From Caulobacter endophyticus (GTDB lineage Bacteria > Pseudomonadota > Alphaproteobacteria > Caulobacterales > Caulobacteraceae), in contig NZ_QDKQ01000028.1 in the NCBI RefSeq assembly GCF_003116815.1, forward strand, positions 1 to 64,000: a stretch of DNA of 64,000 bases, in the 5' to 3' direction. The notes beneath the pieces are model-generated. The model saw only the letters and a program-made list of their open reading frames with translations. It was not told the origin of the DNA and made no database searches. Position 1 is the stretch's first letter, and every line of letters begins with the position of its first letter. Shown piece by piece: positions 8,801 to 16,953 of the stretch. A program made the translations under genes and the position numbers.

Positions 8801-8911
8801 GCGGACCGCGGCGCGATCCTCGCTGGACAGGGGCTTTGCGGCCAGCAGGTCGGCGATGACCGCCTTCTCGTCACGATACTTGCCGTCGTCTAGGGAGTCC
8901 CAATCGGCCAT
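5822..8911 (-). CDS. putA: Bifunctional proline dehydrogenase / P5C dehydrogenase
   Basis: 1029 residues. Oxidises proline to pyrroline-5-carboxylate with FAD and quinone, then to glutamate with NAD. The proline dehydrogenase half (roughly residues 130-480) shows IDAEEADRL, RLVKGAYWDSEIKRAQ and FATHNAHT; the aldehyde dehydrogenase half (roughly 540-1010) shows ISPWNFPLAIFTGQ, catalytic Glu near 788 (AETGG) and Cys near 822 (GQRCSA). It lacks the N-terminal ribbon-helix-helix domain of the long enteric PutA, so it cannot self-repress. Control probably passes to the divergent Lrp-type gene at 9370. Confidence 0.97.
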   Translation of the reverse strand: MADWDSLDDGKYRDEKAVIADLLAAKPLSSEDRAAVRAEAEALVRGARRSVRKQGVVESFLQEFSLGTREGLALMCLAEALLRTPDDDTRDKLIAEKIGSADWASHLGGSDSLFVNASTWGLMLTGKIVEPDDEARRDLPAFIKKLAGRVGEPVIRAAVGQAIRIMGEQFVLGRTIEAAIKRAANEDTMCSFDMLGEGARTAADAARYEKSYADAIETVGKLSNKAGPEAGHGVSVKLSALCPRYEATQEDRVWEELYPRTLRLALIAAKHDINFTIDAEEADRLALSLKLLDKLCREPALGEWKGLGLAVQAYQKRCGEVIARLEALSKETGRRLMVRLVKGAYWDSEIKRAQVAGRPDYPVYTTKPATDLSYLVNAKALIGAAPHLYAQFATHNAHTLAAVVRMAKNAGVKIEHQRLHGMGEALYKAADDLYDGVVLRAYAPVGGHEDLLPYLVRRLLENGANTSFVHALLDERVPVEKVVVDPIDVVEAHPDRHAKIPTPIDVYGEGRRNSAGLDLSTRADRFRLSAAVTVLDAAPLQSGPLVGGKMEAGGPPLPVVSPVDAGRVVGAVSEAQLPQIDKAFKLARAAQGAWDQAGGPARAKVLRAMGDALEANIERLIAILSREAGKTLADGIAEVREAVDFCRYYAVLAEKQFGEPEVLKGPVGETNTLGLAGRGVFVCISPWNFPLAIFTGQIAAALAAGNAVIAKPAEQTPIIAYEAVKLYHAAGLDPRLLALLPGRGETVGAALTAHEGLDGVAFTGGTDTAWRINQTLAQRQGPIVPFIAETGGLNGMFVDTTAQREQVIDDVIVSAFGSAGQRCSALRLLFLPTDTADHIIEGLKGAMDALVVADPANASTDVGPVIDADARDALEKHLARLKHEAKVLHALETPAGGTFFGPVLAEIPAADFLEREVFGPILHVVRYKPEDLEQVAGALAARRYGLTLGVHSRIQAFADDVVRLVPAGNAYVNRTMTGAVVGVQPFGGEGLSGTGPKAGGPHALLRFAVERALSVNITAQGGDPTLLNL

Positions 8912-9369
8912 GAGGCGCCTCGCTAATGATTTATCGTCGCTGTAGCCCGGCTATGATCGAAGGTGCTTCGTTTGTTGGCTCTGGCTTCCGTATCCTGTTC
9001 GGCGTAAACGTCGAAAAACGTCGTCTGCTCCAGACGCGCCGAAACCTTCGCGACAGGGCGTCGCGGCGTGCGCGACACGGGTCGTCGAACACCAGACTAC
9101 GAGGGTCTTAGGGGCTGAGGGAAGGGGAGCACTGGAAGGGACGCGTCTCGGGGGGACTCGCGCGTCCCTTCCGCTCGTCGCCGACGCTGGGGGATGCGTG
9201 GCGACTTTCCCGCCGAGCGGGAGGTCCTTTGCGAAGCGCGCCGACTGGGGGATACGGCGTTGGGGAAGCTTCGCTAGGACGATTGAGGGTGTAGGCCTCT
9301 TCGGTCCGAAGGTGCTTTGTTTGTTATCGCTATTATCTGAACAATCTTCGCTGAAAGTGATGAAAATCC
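8912..9369. other. putA / lrp intergenic region
   Basis: 458 bases between divergent genes with no convincing ORF. The 100 bases before the lrp start are AT-richer (TTTGTTATCGCTATTATCTG) and likely hold its promoter, and GCTAATGATTTATC near the putA start likely serves putA. The centre carries a strong hairpin at 9134-9172. Lrp-type sites are too degenerate for me to place by eye. Confidence 0.5.
9134..9172. repeat. 12-bp stem hairpin in the putA/lrp gap
   Basis: GGAAGGGACGCG (9134-9145) and CGCGTCCCTTCC (9161-9172) are perfectly complementary around a 15-base loop. No T-run follows on either strand, so it is not a simple terminator. It could be part of a small RNA or a structured untranslated region. 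Confidence 0.7.
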
Positions 9370-9831
9370 ATGTCCGCTCTAGATGACACCGATCGCCGGC
9401 TGCTGCGCGTGCTGCAGGCCGATGGCCGGATCACCAACGCCGAGCTGGCCAAGCGCTGCAACCTGTCGCCCGCGGCCACCTTCGACCGGGTGCGTCGCCT
9501 GCGCGAGCGCGGTTTCATCACCGGCTACGCGGCCCTGCTCGACCCGGCCAAGGTCGACCGCGCCCTTCTGATCTTCGTCGAGGTGGTGCTGGACCGCACG
9601 ACCGGCGAGGTGTTCGAGGACTTCGCCGCCGCCATCCGCCGCGCCCCCGAGGTGCTGGAGTGCCACATGGTGGCCGGCGGCTTCGACTACCTGATCAAGG
9701 CCCGCGTTCGCGACATGGACGCCTATCGCAGCTTCCTCGGCGATATCCTGGTGAAGATGCCGGGCGTGCGCGAGACCCGCACCTACGCCGTGCTGGAAGA
9801 GGTCAAGAGTACGGTCCAGCTGCCGCTCTAG
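9370..9831 (+). CDS. Lrp/AsnC-family regulator, probable PutR
   Basis: 153 residues. N-terminal winged helix-turn-helix (about residues 4-52: DRRLLRVLQADGRITNAELAKRCN then SPAATFDRVRRL) and a C-terminal RAM ligand-binding domain ending LEEVKSTVQLPL. In alphaproteobacteria such a gene divergent from putA usually activates proline breakdown in response to proline, as PutR does. That function is inferred from position. The ATG at 9370 lies 458 bases from putA. Confidence 0.9.
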   Translation: MSALDDTDRRLLRVLQADGRITNAELAKRCNLSPAATFDRVRRLRERGFITGYAALLDPAKVDRALLIFVEVVLDRTTGEVFEDFAAAIRRAPEVLECHMVAGGFDYLIKARVRDMDAYRSFLGDILVKMPGVRETRTYAVLEEVKSTVQLPL

Positions 9832-9873
9832 GGGCGCCTCCCCATTCGGGCCGATCGTCGCTAGACTGGAGCC

Positions 9874-10419
9874 ATGATCCACGACCTGCCCATCGGCCGC
9901 GCCCTGCGGCGCTTCCGGCGGCTGAACGCCGTCAAGCAGGGGCATCTGGCGGAGCTGCTGGCCGTGTCGCAGGGCACGGTGTCGCGCTGGGAAAGCGGCG
10001 AGCACGAGCCCGACGAGGCCCACCGCGAACGGATTGCGGCCCTGATCGCCGCGCGGGCCGGCGAGGGCGGGGACGTGGCCATCAAGCGGCTGGTCGAGAC
10101 CTCTTCCCAGGCCGTGCATCTGGTCTGCGACGCCACCCACCAGTTGCTGGCGGTGTCGCCGGCGCGGCTGGCTTCGTGGCGCATCGATGCGGCCGACTAT
10201 CTGGGCGTTTCGCTGTGGCGCTTCGCCAGTCCCGAGATCGCCCGGGCCCAGGGCGAGCTGGCCGACGCGGGCTGGTTCGAGCGCCCCTACCAGCGGTTGC
10301 GCTTTACGACCGGGGCCAACGACAGCCTCGAGGTTCCCGTCGCGCCGGGCCTGACCGAATGGGAGACCATCCCGCTCGCCGACGGCCGGGTGGGACGGCT
10401 GACCACCACCATCGACTGA
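9874..10419 (+). CDS. XRE-family helix-turn-helix regulator
   Basis: 181 residues. The first 58 residues are a Cro/CI-type helix-turn-helix (ALRRFRRLNAVKQGHLAELLAVSQGTVSRWESGEHEP). The remaining 120 residues look like a PAS-like sensor region (VHLVCDATHQLLAVSPARLASW) that could bind a small ligand. It sits 42 bases after the Lrp gene and 78 bases before an MFS transporter, which may be its target; neither link is proved. Confidence 0.85.
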   Translation: MIHDLPIGRALRRFRRLNAVKQGHLAELLAVSQGTVSRWESGEHEPDEAHRERIAALIAARAGEGGDVAIKRLVETSSQAVHLVCDATHQLLAVSPARLASWRIDAADYLGVSLWRFASPEIARAQGELADAGWFERPYQRLRFTTGANDSLEVPVAPGLTEWETIPLADGRVGRLTTTID

Positions 10420-10497
10420 AGGTCTTCGCGCGGGCGAGGGGCGCCACGCATAAGTTTTTCGTGTCGCGCGGGGGCGCATCGGTCTAGGGGCGGCGCC

Positions 10498-11661
10498 ATG
10501 CTGCGCTCCTGGACAAACATCGTCGCCCTCTGGCTCATCGGCGTGCTGGCCGCCGCCCAGCTTCCCAAGATCGCGGTGCTGGTTCCGGTGCTGCGCCAGG
10601 AGCTGGGCCTGTCGCTGGCCCAGGCGGGCCTTCTGGTGTCGCTGCTGGAGATCGGCGGGGCGACCCTGGGCGTCGCCGCGGGCCTGGCGCTGGGCCGGTT
10701 CGGCGGCCGGAGGTTCATGGCCATCGGCCTTGTCGGCCTGCTGGGCGCCAGCCTGGCCGAAGCCTTCGCGCCCAATGTCGCGGTATTGTTCGCGGCCCGG
10801 GCGCTGGAGGGGGTGGCCTACCTGCTGGTGGTCATCGCCGCCCCGACCATGATCGCCGCCATCGCCTCGGACAAGGCGCGCGGTCCCGCGCTCGCGCTCT
10901 GGAGCACCTTCGTGGCCGTGGGCGTGGCGGTGGGCAGCGGCGTGACCGGCCTAGCCCTGGCGCTGAGCGGTCCGCGGGGCGCGATGCTGCTGTGGGCGGT
11001 GCTGTGTGCGCTGGGCCTGCTGGTGGCCCTCCGCCAGCCCGAGGGTGTGTCGGACGGCGCCCGCATCGCCCTGCCGCCGCCGGCCGCCTGGGTGCTGACC
11101 TTCGGCTTCGGGCTCTACACCGTCTTCATCTGCGCCCTGACCATGCTGATGCCCAGCTTCCTGATCGAGAAGGCCGGGGCGGGCGTCGCCGGCGCCAGCA
11201 TCGCCACGGGCCTTGTCTCGCTGGCGGCCCTTCCGGGCTCGGCTATCGCCATCCGCCTGCTGCACGCCGCACCTCTGGACCGGCGACGCATGACGCTGGT
11301 GGTGGTCCCGGCCCTGCTGGCCACGGCGGTGGTCGCTCCTTTCGTCTTCCTGTCGGCCAAGGCCGTGCTGGTCGCGATCGTCGCCTTCCTGGTCGTGCTG
11401 CTCAGCGGCGTCGCCTCGCCGCTGGTCTTCGCCCGCCTGCCGGCCCTGGCCGGGGGCTCGGACGGTCCCCGCATCGCCGCCGCCAACGGGCTCCTGACCC
11501 AGTTCGGGGCCGGCGGCGCGCTGATCGGCCCGCCGCTGGGCGGCCTTGTCGTCGGCCGCTTCGGCTGGGAGGCGCTTGGGCTCGTCATCGCGGTCCTGGC
11601 CGTGGCCATGCTCGCGGCGATGCTGGCGGCCGAGCGGATGGCGCGGCGGGCAGCGGCATAG
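10498..11661 (+). CDS. MFS transporter
   Basis: 387 residues with about 12 hydrophobic helices and an MFS loop 2-3 signature (GLALGRFGGRRFMAIG, residues 61-76). It begins MLRSWTNIVALWLIGVLAAAQLPK and resembles cyanate/nitrate-type or drug-type MFS permeases; substrate cannot be told. It follows the XRE regulator on the same strand and ends before a bidirectional terminator. Confidence 0.88.
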   Translation: MLRSWTNIVALWLIGVLAAAQLPKIAVLVPVLRQELGLSLAQAGLLVSLLEIGGATLGVAAGLALGRFGGRRFMAIGLVGLLGASLAEAFAPNVAVLFAARALEGVAYLLVVIAAPTMIAAIASDKARGPALALWSTFVAVGVAVGSGVTGLALALSGPRGAMLLWAVLCALGLLVALRQPEGVSDGARIALPPPAAWVLTFGFGLYTVFICALTMLMPSFLIEKAGAGVAGASIATGLVSLAALPGSAIAIRLLHAAPLDRRRMTLVVVPALLATAVVAPFVFLSAKAVLVAIVAFLVVLLSGVASPLVFARLPALAGGSDGPRIAAANGLLTQFGAGGALIGPPLGGLVVGRFGWEALGLVIAVLAVAMLAAMLAAERMARRAAA

Positions 11662-11671
11662 TCCGGCGCAC

Positions 11672-11707
11672 AAGAAAGCCGCCCGGGTCGCCCCGGGCGG
11701 CTTCTTC
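11672..11707. terminator. Bidirectional terminator between MFS and dehydratase genes
   Basis: GCCGCCCGGG (11678-11687) pairs perfectly with CCCGGGCGGC (11692-11701). It is flanked by AAGAAA on the left and TTCTTC on the right, so it can work for both convergent genes. Confidence 0.85.
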
Positions 11708-11729
11708 GTCTTCGGCGCTGGCGCAGCCT

Positions 11730-13529
11730 TTAGTGGCTGTCGCGCGGCAGGCCCTTGGTCTGGGCGATGCGCTGGTACTTCACGGCCGGCTCCAGCACCG
11801 CGCCGGTCTCCATCTGGCCGACGATGGCGCGCTGGATCTCCTGCCACGGGGTCTGGCTTTCCGGGTACTTGTAGCCGCCGGCGGCCTCGAGGGCCTTGCG
11901 GCGCTCGGCCACTTCCTCGGGGCTGATCAGCACGTCGACGCGCGACTTGCGCAGGTCGAAGCGGACGCGGTCGCCGGTCTTCAGCAGCGCCAGGCCGCCG
12001 CCGACGGCGGCTTCCGGCGAGGCGTTGAGGATCGAGGGCGAGCCCGAGGTGCCCGACTGGCGGCCGTCGCCGATGCAGGGCAGCTGCTTGATCCCGCGCT
12101 TGATGAGGTAGTCGGGGGCCCGCATGTTCACCACCTCGGCCGAGCCGGGATAGCCGACGGGACCGGCGCCCCGCATGAACATGATCGAGTTCTCGGTGAT
12201 GCCGACCGACGGGTCGTCGATGCGGTGGTGGTAGTCTTCCGGACCATCGAACACCACGGCGTCGCCGACGAAGGCGTCCGGGTCTTCGGGATTCGACAGG
12301 TAGCGGTCGCGGAACTCGCCCGAGATCACGCTGGTCTTCATGATCGCCGAGTTGAACAGGTTGCCGCGCATGACCACGAAGCCGGCGCGCTCGACCAGCG
12401 GGTTGTCGAACGTGCGGATGACGTCGGCGTCCTCGATGGTCGCATCGCGGCAGGCGTCGCCCATCGTCTGGCCCGAGACGGTCATGGCGTCTTCGTGGAT
12501 CAGGCCCTGCTTGATCAGCTGGGCGGTGACGGCGGGCACGCCCCCGGCGTGGTAGTAGTCCTCGCCCAGGTACTTGCCGGCCGGCTGCAGGTTGACCAGC
12601 AGCGGCACGTCCTCGCCCTTTTCCTGCCAGTCGTCGACGGTCAGTTCGACGCCGATGTGGCGGGCCAGGGCGTTCAGGTGGATCGGGGCGTTGGTCGAGC
12701 CGCCGATGGCCGAGTTGACCACGATGGCGTTGAGGAACGCCTCGCGGGTCAGGATATCCGACGGCTTGAGGTCTTCCTTGACCATGTCGACGATGCGCAG
12801 GCCGGTCAGGTAGGCGTTTTCCTGACGGTCGCGGTACGGGGCGGGGATGGCCGCCGAGCCGGTGAGCGACATGCCCAGGGCCTCGGTCAGCGAGTTCATC
12901 GTCGTGGCCGTGCCCATGGTGTTGCAGAAGCCGGTCGACGGGGCCGAAGAGGCCACCAGCTTGATGAAGCCGGCGTTGTCGATCTCGCCGGCGGCAAGCA
13001 TCTCGCGGGCCTTCCAGACGATGGTGCCCGAGCCGGTGCGCTCGCCCTTGTACCAGCCGTTCAGCATCGGGCCGACCGACAGGGCGATGGCCGGGATGTT
13101 CACGGTGGCGGCGGCCATCAGGCAGGCCGGAGTGGTCTTGTCGCAGCCGATGGTCAGCACGACGCCGTCGATCGGATAGCCGTACAGGGTCTCGACCAGG
13201 CCCAGGTACGACAGGTTGCGGTCCAGGCCCGCGGTCGGGCGCTTGCCGGTTTCCTGGATCGGGTGGACCGGGAATTCGATGGCGATGCCGCCGGCGGTGC
13301 GGATGCCTTCACGCACGCGTTCGGCCAGCACCAGGTGGTGGCGGTTGCAGGGCGACAGGTCCGAACCGGTCTGGGCGATGCCGATGATCGGCTTGCCCGA
13401 CTGCAGTTCTTCCAGGGTCAGGCCGTAGTTCAGGTAGCGCTCGAGATAGAGCGCGGTCATGTCGACGTTGTCGGGATTGTCGAACCAGGCCCGCGAACGA
13501 AGGGCGCCGGGCGCGGACTTGGTGGTCAT
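11730..13529 (-). CDS. Aldonate dehydratase (L-arabonate/D-xylonate type, IlvD/Edd family)
   Basis: 599 residues. Dehydrates a sugar acid to a 2-keto-3-deoxy acid using an iron-sulfur cluster and magnesium. Family marks are [10 protein letters not shown], the cluster-binding [30 protein letters not shown] and [16 protein letters not shown]. It resembles the pentonate dehydratases of Caulobacter and Azospirillum more than gluconate-6-P dehydratase. I chose the ATG at 13527-13529, preceded by AGGA; a TTG at 13559 would add ten residues. Its neighbours, an aldose 1-dehydrogenase and a 2,5-dioxovalerate dehydrogenase, point to pentose (probably L-arabinose) oxidation. Confidence 0.88.
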   Translation of the reverse strand: MTTKSAPGALRSRAWFDNPDNVDMTALYLERYLNYGLTLEELQSGKPIIGIAQTGSDLSPCNRHHLVLAERVREGIRTAGGIAIEFPVHPIQETGKRPTAGLDRNLSYLGLVETLYGYPIDGVVLTIGCDKTTPACLMAAATVNIPAIALSVGPMLNGWYKGERTGSGTIVWKAREMLAAGEIDNAGFIKLVASSAPSTGFCNTMGTATTMNSLTEALGMSLTGSAAIPAPYRDRQENAYLTGLRIVDMVKEDLKPSDILTREAFLNAIVVNSAIGGSTNAPIHLNALARHIGVELTVDDWQEKGEDVPLLVNLQPAGKYLGEDYYHAGGVPAVTAQLIKQGLIHEDAMTVSGQTMGDACRDATIEDADVIRTFDNPLVERAGFVVMRGNLFNSAIMKTSVISGEFRDRYLSNPEDPDAFVGDAVVFDGPEDYHHRIDDPSVGITENSIMFMRGAGPVGYPGSAEVVNMRAPDYLIKRGIKQLPCIGDGRQSGTSGSPSILNASPEAAVGGGLALLKTGDRVRFDLRKSRVDVLISPEEVAERRKALEAAGGYKYPESQTPWQEIQRAIVGQMETGAVLEPAVKYQRIAQTKGLPRDSH

Positions 13530-13590
13530 GTCGGTCCTGTTTTTCCTCGATCGATCCAACCGGATCGCCTCGCTGGGCGAGGTTTATACT

Positions 13591-13604
13591 ATTTGTCTGA
13601 CTAT
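13591..13604. promoter_or_regulatory. GntR-like operator before the dehydratase
   Basis: ATTTGTCTGACTAT, a near palindrome of the FadR-type TTGTC-N-GAC pattern, lies 62 bases upstream of the dehydratase start. The same core recurs at 13913 and, more loosely, at 14938. No gene for a cognate regulator is in the window. Confidence 0.6.
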
Positions 13605-13661
13605 ACCGGCGAGGGCGGAGCGTCAACGACCGCCATGGCGGGGAAACGTTGCATGGCTTCA

Positions 13662-13688
13662 AGGTCTTGCGAGCCGCTCGCAAGACCT
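13662..13688. repeat. Perfect 12-bp inverted repeat
   Basis: AGGTCTTGCGAG (13662-13673) and CTCGCAAGACCT (13677-13688) around a 3-base spacer, midway in the 449-base gap between the divergent dehydratase and dehydrogenase genes. It may be an operator or a cruciform; no T-run follows. Confidence 0.7.
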
Positions 13689-13709
13689 GAAAGCGCGCTC
13701 GAACGCCGA

Positions 13710-13723
13710 TGATAGCGCTCACA
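13710..13723. promoter_or_regulatory. LacI-type operator half-way between sugar genes
   Basis: TGATAGCGCTCACA fits TGNNAGCGCTNNCA, the pattern of LacI-family sites; the same pattern is perfect at 35011 before the GH43 gene. It sits in the divergent gap 13530-13978, which otherwise holds the two GntR-like sites and no gene. Confidence 0.55.
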
Positions 13724-13912
13724 TTCTAGCCTTGGACGCTTTGTCGCGCCATCCACGACATCGTTCGCCCAACGCTGAATATGTAGGACCAATGCGCGCC
13801 GAGGTCGAGCGCCTAAGCTCGATCTTGCCATGCCGACGGCGACGCGCTCCTTTGCACACGGCGTTCTCCGCTCGTTTTCGCGGACCTGTTTGACAGGCGC
13901 GGGGAGGGCGTT

Positions 13913-13927
13913 ATTTGTCTGACTAAT
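13913..13927. promoter_or_regulatory. GntR-like operator before the aldose dehydrogenase
   Basis: ATTTGTCTGACTAAT, 13 of 15 bases shared with the site at 13591, lies 51 bases upstream of the dehydrogenase start. Two equal copies facing two divergent genes are best explained as one regulator's operators. Confidence 0.6.
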
Positions 13928-13978
13928 CTTACAGAGGTCGCGCGGCGCGACCCGAACCATCGTCAGGTGTCCGTCCAG

Positions 13979-14899
13979 ATGACCATCCGCATCGCCATCG
14001 TCGGCCTGGGCAAGATCGCCCGCGACCAGCACCTGCCGGCCATCGAGAAGGACGCCCGGTTCGAGCTGGCGGCCGTGGCCAGCCGCAGCGCCGGCGTCGA
14101 CGGCGTCCCGCACTTCACGGACCTTTCCGACCTGCTGGCCTCAGACGTTGCGTTCGATGCGGTGGCCCTCTGCACCCCGCCGCAGGTGCGCCACACCATC
14201 GCTCGCCAGGCCATCGACGCCGGCAAGCACGTGATGCTGGAAAAGCCCCCCGGCGCGACGCTGAGCGAGGTCGAGGACCTGAAGGCCGCCGCCGTGGCCA
14301 AGGGCGTGACCCTGCAGACCACCTGGCACTCGCGCTACGCCACCGCCGTGGCCCCGGCCCAGACCTGGCTGTCGGGCAAGACCATCCAGTCGGTGCAGAT
14401 CAACTGGAAGGAAGACGTGCGCGTCTGGCATCCGGGCCAGACCTGGATCTGGCAGGCCGGCGGCCTGGGCGTCTTCGATCCCGGCATCAACGCCCTGTCG
14501 ATCGCCACCGTCGTGCTGCCGGCCTTCTTCCTGGAGAAAGCGACGCTGCACGTGCCGGAGAACTGCCAGTCGCCGGTCGAGGCGCAACTGACGTTCCGCA
14601 CCGTGACCGGCGCGCCGGTCAGGGCCGACTTCGACTTCCTGCAGACCGGCGAGCAGAGCTGGGACATCATCATCGACACCGACGGCGGCGAGCTGAAGCT
14701 GTCGCACGGCGGCTCGCGCCTGTGGGTCGACGGCCAGTTGGCGCACGAGGGGCCGGACGAGGAATATCCGGGCCTGTACGACGCCTTCGCCCGCCTGATC
14801 GCGGCCGGCGGCTCGGACGTCGACGTCAGCCCGCTGCGCCACGTGGCCGACGCTTTCCTGCTGGGCGAACGGGTTACGGCGCCGGCCTTCGTCGAATAG
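13979..14899 (+). CDS. L-arabinose/D-galactose 1-dehydrogenase (Gfo/Idh/MocA family)
   Basis: 306 residues. Oxidises an aldose to its lactone with NAD(P). The Rossmann motif is IVGLGKIARDQHLPAI at residues 6-21; the EKPPGATLSEVE motif near 85 and the WKEDVRVWHPGQ segment near 140 are as in Azospirillum L-arabinose 1-dehydrogenase and Pseudomonas galactose dehydrogenase. The ATG at 13979 has AGGTG upstream; an in-frame GTG at 13967 would add four residues. It is divergent from the dehydratase and 111 bases upstream of the semialdehyde dehydrogenase. Confidence 0.85.
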   Translation: MTIRIAIVGLGKIARDQHLPAIEKDARFELAAVASRSAGVDGVPHFTDLSDLLASDVAFDAVALCTPPQVRHTIARQAIDAGKHVMLEKPPGATLSEVEDLKAAAVAKGVTLQTTWHSRYATAVAPAQTWLSGKTIQSVQINWKEDVRVWHPGQTWIWQAGGLGVFDPGINALSIATVVLPAFFLEKATLHVPENCQSPVEAQLTFRTVTGAPVRADFDFLQTGEQSWDIIIDTDGGELKLSHGGSRLWVDGQLAHEGPDEEYPGLYDAFARLIAAGGSDVDVSPLRHVADAFLLGERVTAPAFVE

Positions 14900-14923
14900 C
14901 CCGCAGCCATGCCAAATAAGCAT

Positions 14924-14937
14924 TGGTTGCGCTAACA
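14924..14937. promoter_or_regulatory. LacI-type operator before the dioxovalerate dehydrogenase
   Basis: TGGTTGCGCTAACA matches TGNNAGCGCTNNCA with one mismatch. It abuts the GntR-like site that starts at 14938, so two regulators could compete or cooperate here. Confidence 0.5.
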
Positions 14938-14951
14938 TTGGACTGACAACC
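14938..14951. promoter_or_regulatory. GntR-like operator before the dioxovalerate dehydrogenase
   Basis: TTGGACTGACAACC is a looser, inverted copy of the TTGTCNGAC element seen at 13591 and 13913, 59 bases upstream of the gene. Confidence 0.45.
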
Positions 14952-15010
14952 GGACGCGGAACGGCCTATATGCGAGGCCATTCCCGTCCGCCAAACGCGA
15001 GCGCCCGCCC

Positions 15011-16531
15011 ATGACTGAACTCCGCAGCCTGAACCCCGCCACCGGCGAGCACTTCGGCGAGGTCTTCCCCGAACCGACCGCGGAGCAGATCGAGGCGGCG
15101 CTGGCCGCTGCGAACGCCGCCTTCGACGTCTATCGCGAGACCGACCTCGAAACCCGCGCAGCCTTCCTCGAAGGCGTCGCCGCCGAGATCGAGGCCATTG
15201 GCGACGACCTGATCGTGCGCGCCATGGCCGAGACCGGCCTGCCGCGTCCGCGCCTCGAAGGCGAGCGTGGCCGCACCACCGGCCAGCTGCGCCTGTTCGC
15301 CAAGACCGTCCGTCAGGGCGACTTCCTGGGCGCGCGCATCGACCCGGCCCAGCCGGAGCGCAAGCCGCTGCCGCGCGCCGACCTGCGCCAGCGCTTCATC
15401 GGCCTGGGTCCGGTCGCCGTGTTCGGCGCCAGCAACTTCCCGCTGGCCTTCTCGACCGCCGGCGGCGACACCGCCGCGGCCCTGGCCGCCGGCTGCCCGG
15501 TCGTGTTCAAGGGCCACCCGGCCCACCCCGGCACCGCCGCCCTGGTCGGCGCGGCCATCAGCAAGGCCGTCGAGAAGGCGGGCCTGCCGGCCGGCGTGTT
15601 CTCGCTGCTGACCGGCCAGACCCACGAACTGGGCGGCGCCCTGGTTCGCGACAGCCGCATCAAGGCCGTCGGCTTCACCGGCTCGCGCGCCGGCGGCGTG
15701 GCGCTGATGAAGATCGCCAACGAGCGCCCCGAGCCGATCCCGGTCTATGCCGAGATGAGCAGCGTCAACCCGGTGATCCTGTTCCCGCACGCCCTGGCCG
15801 CCCGCGCCGAGGCGCTGGGTGCGGCCTTCGTCGGCTCGCTGACCATGGGCTCGGGCCAGTTCTGCACCAACCCAGGCCTGATCTTCGCCCTGGCCGGTCC
15901 TGACTTCGATACGTTCGTGGCCTCGGCCTCGGCCGCCCTGGCCGGCGCCCATCCGCAGGTCATGCTGACCCCGGGCATCTTCGGCGCCTATGAGCAGGGC
16001 GTCGAGAAGCTGGGCTCGCGCCCCGGCGTCACCGTGGCCGCCCGCGGCCTGGTCGGCGAAGGCTGCAACCAGGGCCAAGGCGCCCTGTTCGTGGTCGAGG
16101 CCGAAACCTTCGCCGCCGACCCGGCTCTCAGCCACGAAGTGTTCGGTTCGTCGTCGGTGATCGTCCGCTGCCCGGACGTCGCCACCCTGGCCGGCCTGCT
16201 GGAAGGCCTGGAAGGCCAGCTGACCGCCACCCTGCACCTCGACGCCGAAGACGCCGAGCAGGCGCGCGGCCTGCTGCCGATCCTCGAGCGCAAGGCCGGC
16301 CGCATCCTGGCCAATGGCTGGCCGACCGGCGTGGAAGTGGCCCCGGCCATGGTCCACGGCGGCCCGTTCCCGGCCACTTCGGACGGCCGCTCGACCTCGG
16401 TCGGCACCCGCGCTGTCGAGCGTTTCCTGCGTCCGGTCTGCTACCAAGACCTGCCCGACGTGCTGCTGCCGGCGGCGCTGAAGGAAGCCAACCCGCTGGG
16501 CGTCAAGCGCGCCATCGACGGCGTGCTGTAA
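15011..16531 (+). CDS. 2,5-dioxovalerate (alpha-ketoglutaric semialdehyde) dehydrogenase
   Basis: 506 residues. Oxidises 2,5-dioxovalerate to 2-oxoglutarate with NAD(P), the last step of non-phosphorylating pentose oxidation. Aldehyde dehydrogenase marks are [29 protein letters not shown] shortened here to the [11 protein letters not shown] core, the Glu of [10 protein letters not shown] and the catalytic Cys of GQFCTNPG. The HPAHPGTA and [17 protein letters not shown] segments are typical of the KGSA subgroup. A terminator follows. The gene may have its own promoter, because operators lie in the 111-base gap upstream. Confidence 0.9.
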   Translation: MTELRSLNPATGEHFGEVFPEPTAEQIEAALAAANAAFDVYRETDLETRAAFLEGVAAEIEAIGDDLIVRAMAETGLPRPRLEGERGRTTGQLRLFAKTVRQGDFLGARIDPAQPERKPLPRADLRQRFIGLGPVAVFGASNFPLAFSTAGGDTAAALAAGCPVVFKGHPAHPGTAALVGAAISKAVEKAGLPAGVFSLLTGQTHELGGALVRDSRIKAVGFTGSRAGGVALMKIANERPEPIPVYAEMSSVNPVILFPHALAARAEALGAAFVGSLTMGSGQFCTNPGLIFALAGPDFDTFVASASAALAGAHPQVMLTPGIFGAYEQGVEKLGSRPGVTVAARGLVGEGCNQGQGALFVVEAETFAADPALSHEVFGSSSVIVRCPDVATLAGLLEGLEGQLTATLHLDAEDAEQARGLLPILERKAGRILANGWPTGVEVAPAMVHGGPFPATSDGRSTSVGTRAVERFLRPVCYQDLPDVLLPAALKEANPLGVKRAIDGVL

Positions 16532-16557
16532 GCAAGGACCGGTCCTTCGGGATCAAG

Positions 16558-16590
16558 AAGAGCGCGCGGGGGAAACCTCGCGCGCTTTTT
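16558..16590 (+). terminator. Terminator of the sugar-acid locus
   Basis: AGCGCGCG (16561-16568) pairs with CGCGCGCT (16579-16586), followed by TTTT. The flanking AAG gives some use on the other strand too. Confidence 0.85.
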
Positions 16591-16595
16591 CCTTT

Positions 16596-16667
16596 TCAGA
16601 ACATCCGCTCGGCCAGCAGCCACAGGCTGAAGACGAGGCACGAGGCGGGGATCAGCACCTTGCCCAT
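16596..16667 (-). CDS. Putative 23-residue membrane peptide
   Basis: A short reading frame, ATG at 16665-16667, with a strong AAGGAG ten bases upstream. It begins MGKVLIPASCLVFSLWLLAE and is essentially one transmembrane helix. No homologue is recognised. The good ribosome binding site and the hydrophobic composition are the only support. The following 286 bases to the autotransporter hold no other gene I can support. Confidence 0.4.
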   Translation of the reverse strand: MGKVLIPASCLVFSLWLLAERMF

Positions 16668-16953
16668 GGCGGGGCTCCTTGGTCGATGGAGCCATCATCG
16701 CCGATCGCGGAATCGGCGGCTTGGACGCGCCCGCTCCGCCGTGGACATTCTTGCGACGGCGTCTAAATCGCCGTTTTCGCCGGCCGGTCGCAACACTTGG
16801 CGGGCGAGCCTGCACGCTGGCGACAACCTTCCGGCCGCTTTGAAACGGAAGTGTATCGGCGTGCCGCTCGCCGTAGCCGCGCGGAAATTTGCGAGACACG
16901 CCTGGGCCATGCAGGGCCCCTAAGCCTCGGAGGTTCCTTCAAGCGGGTCCTCC

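Noticed and set aside
6578..8893. 771-residue ORF antisense to putA
   Set aside because: Mirror frame of a well-supported gene, no motifs.
8926..9111. 61-codon ORF in the putA/lrp gap
   Set aside because: Arg-rich, no ribosome binding site, overlaps promoter region and hairpins.
10992..13712. 906-residue ORF across MFS and dehydratase genes
   Set aside because: It spans a terminator and two genes in opposite directions; composition is a GC artefact.
16780..16830. Sigma-54 promoter before the autotransporter
   Set aside because: TGGCGGGCGAGCCTGCA has the -24/-12 spacing off by one and a poor -24 element.
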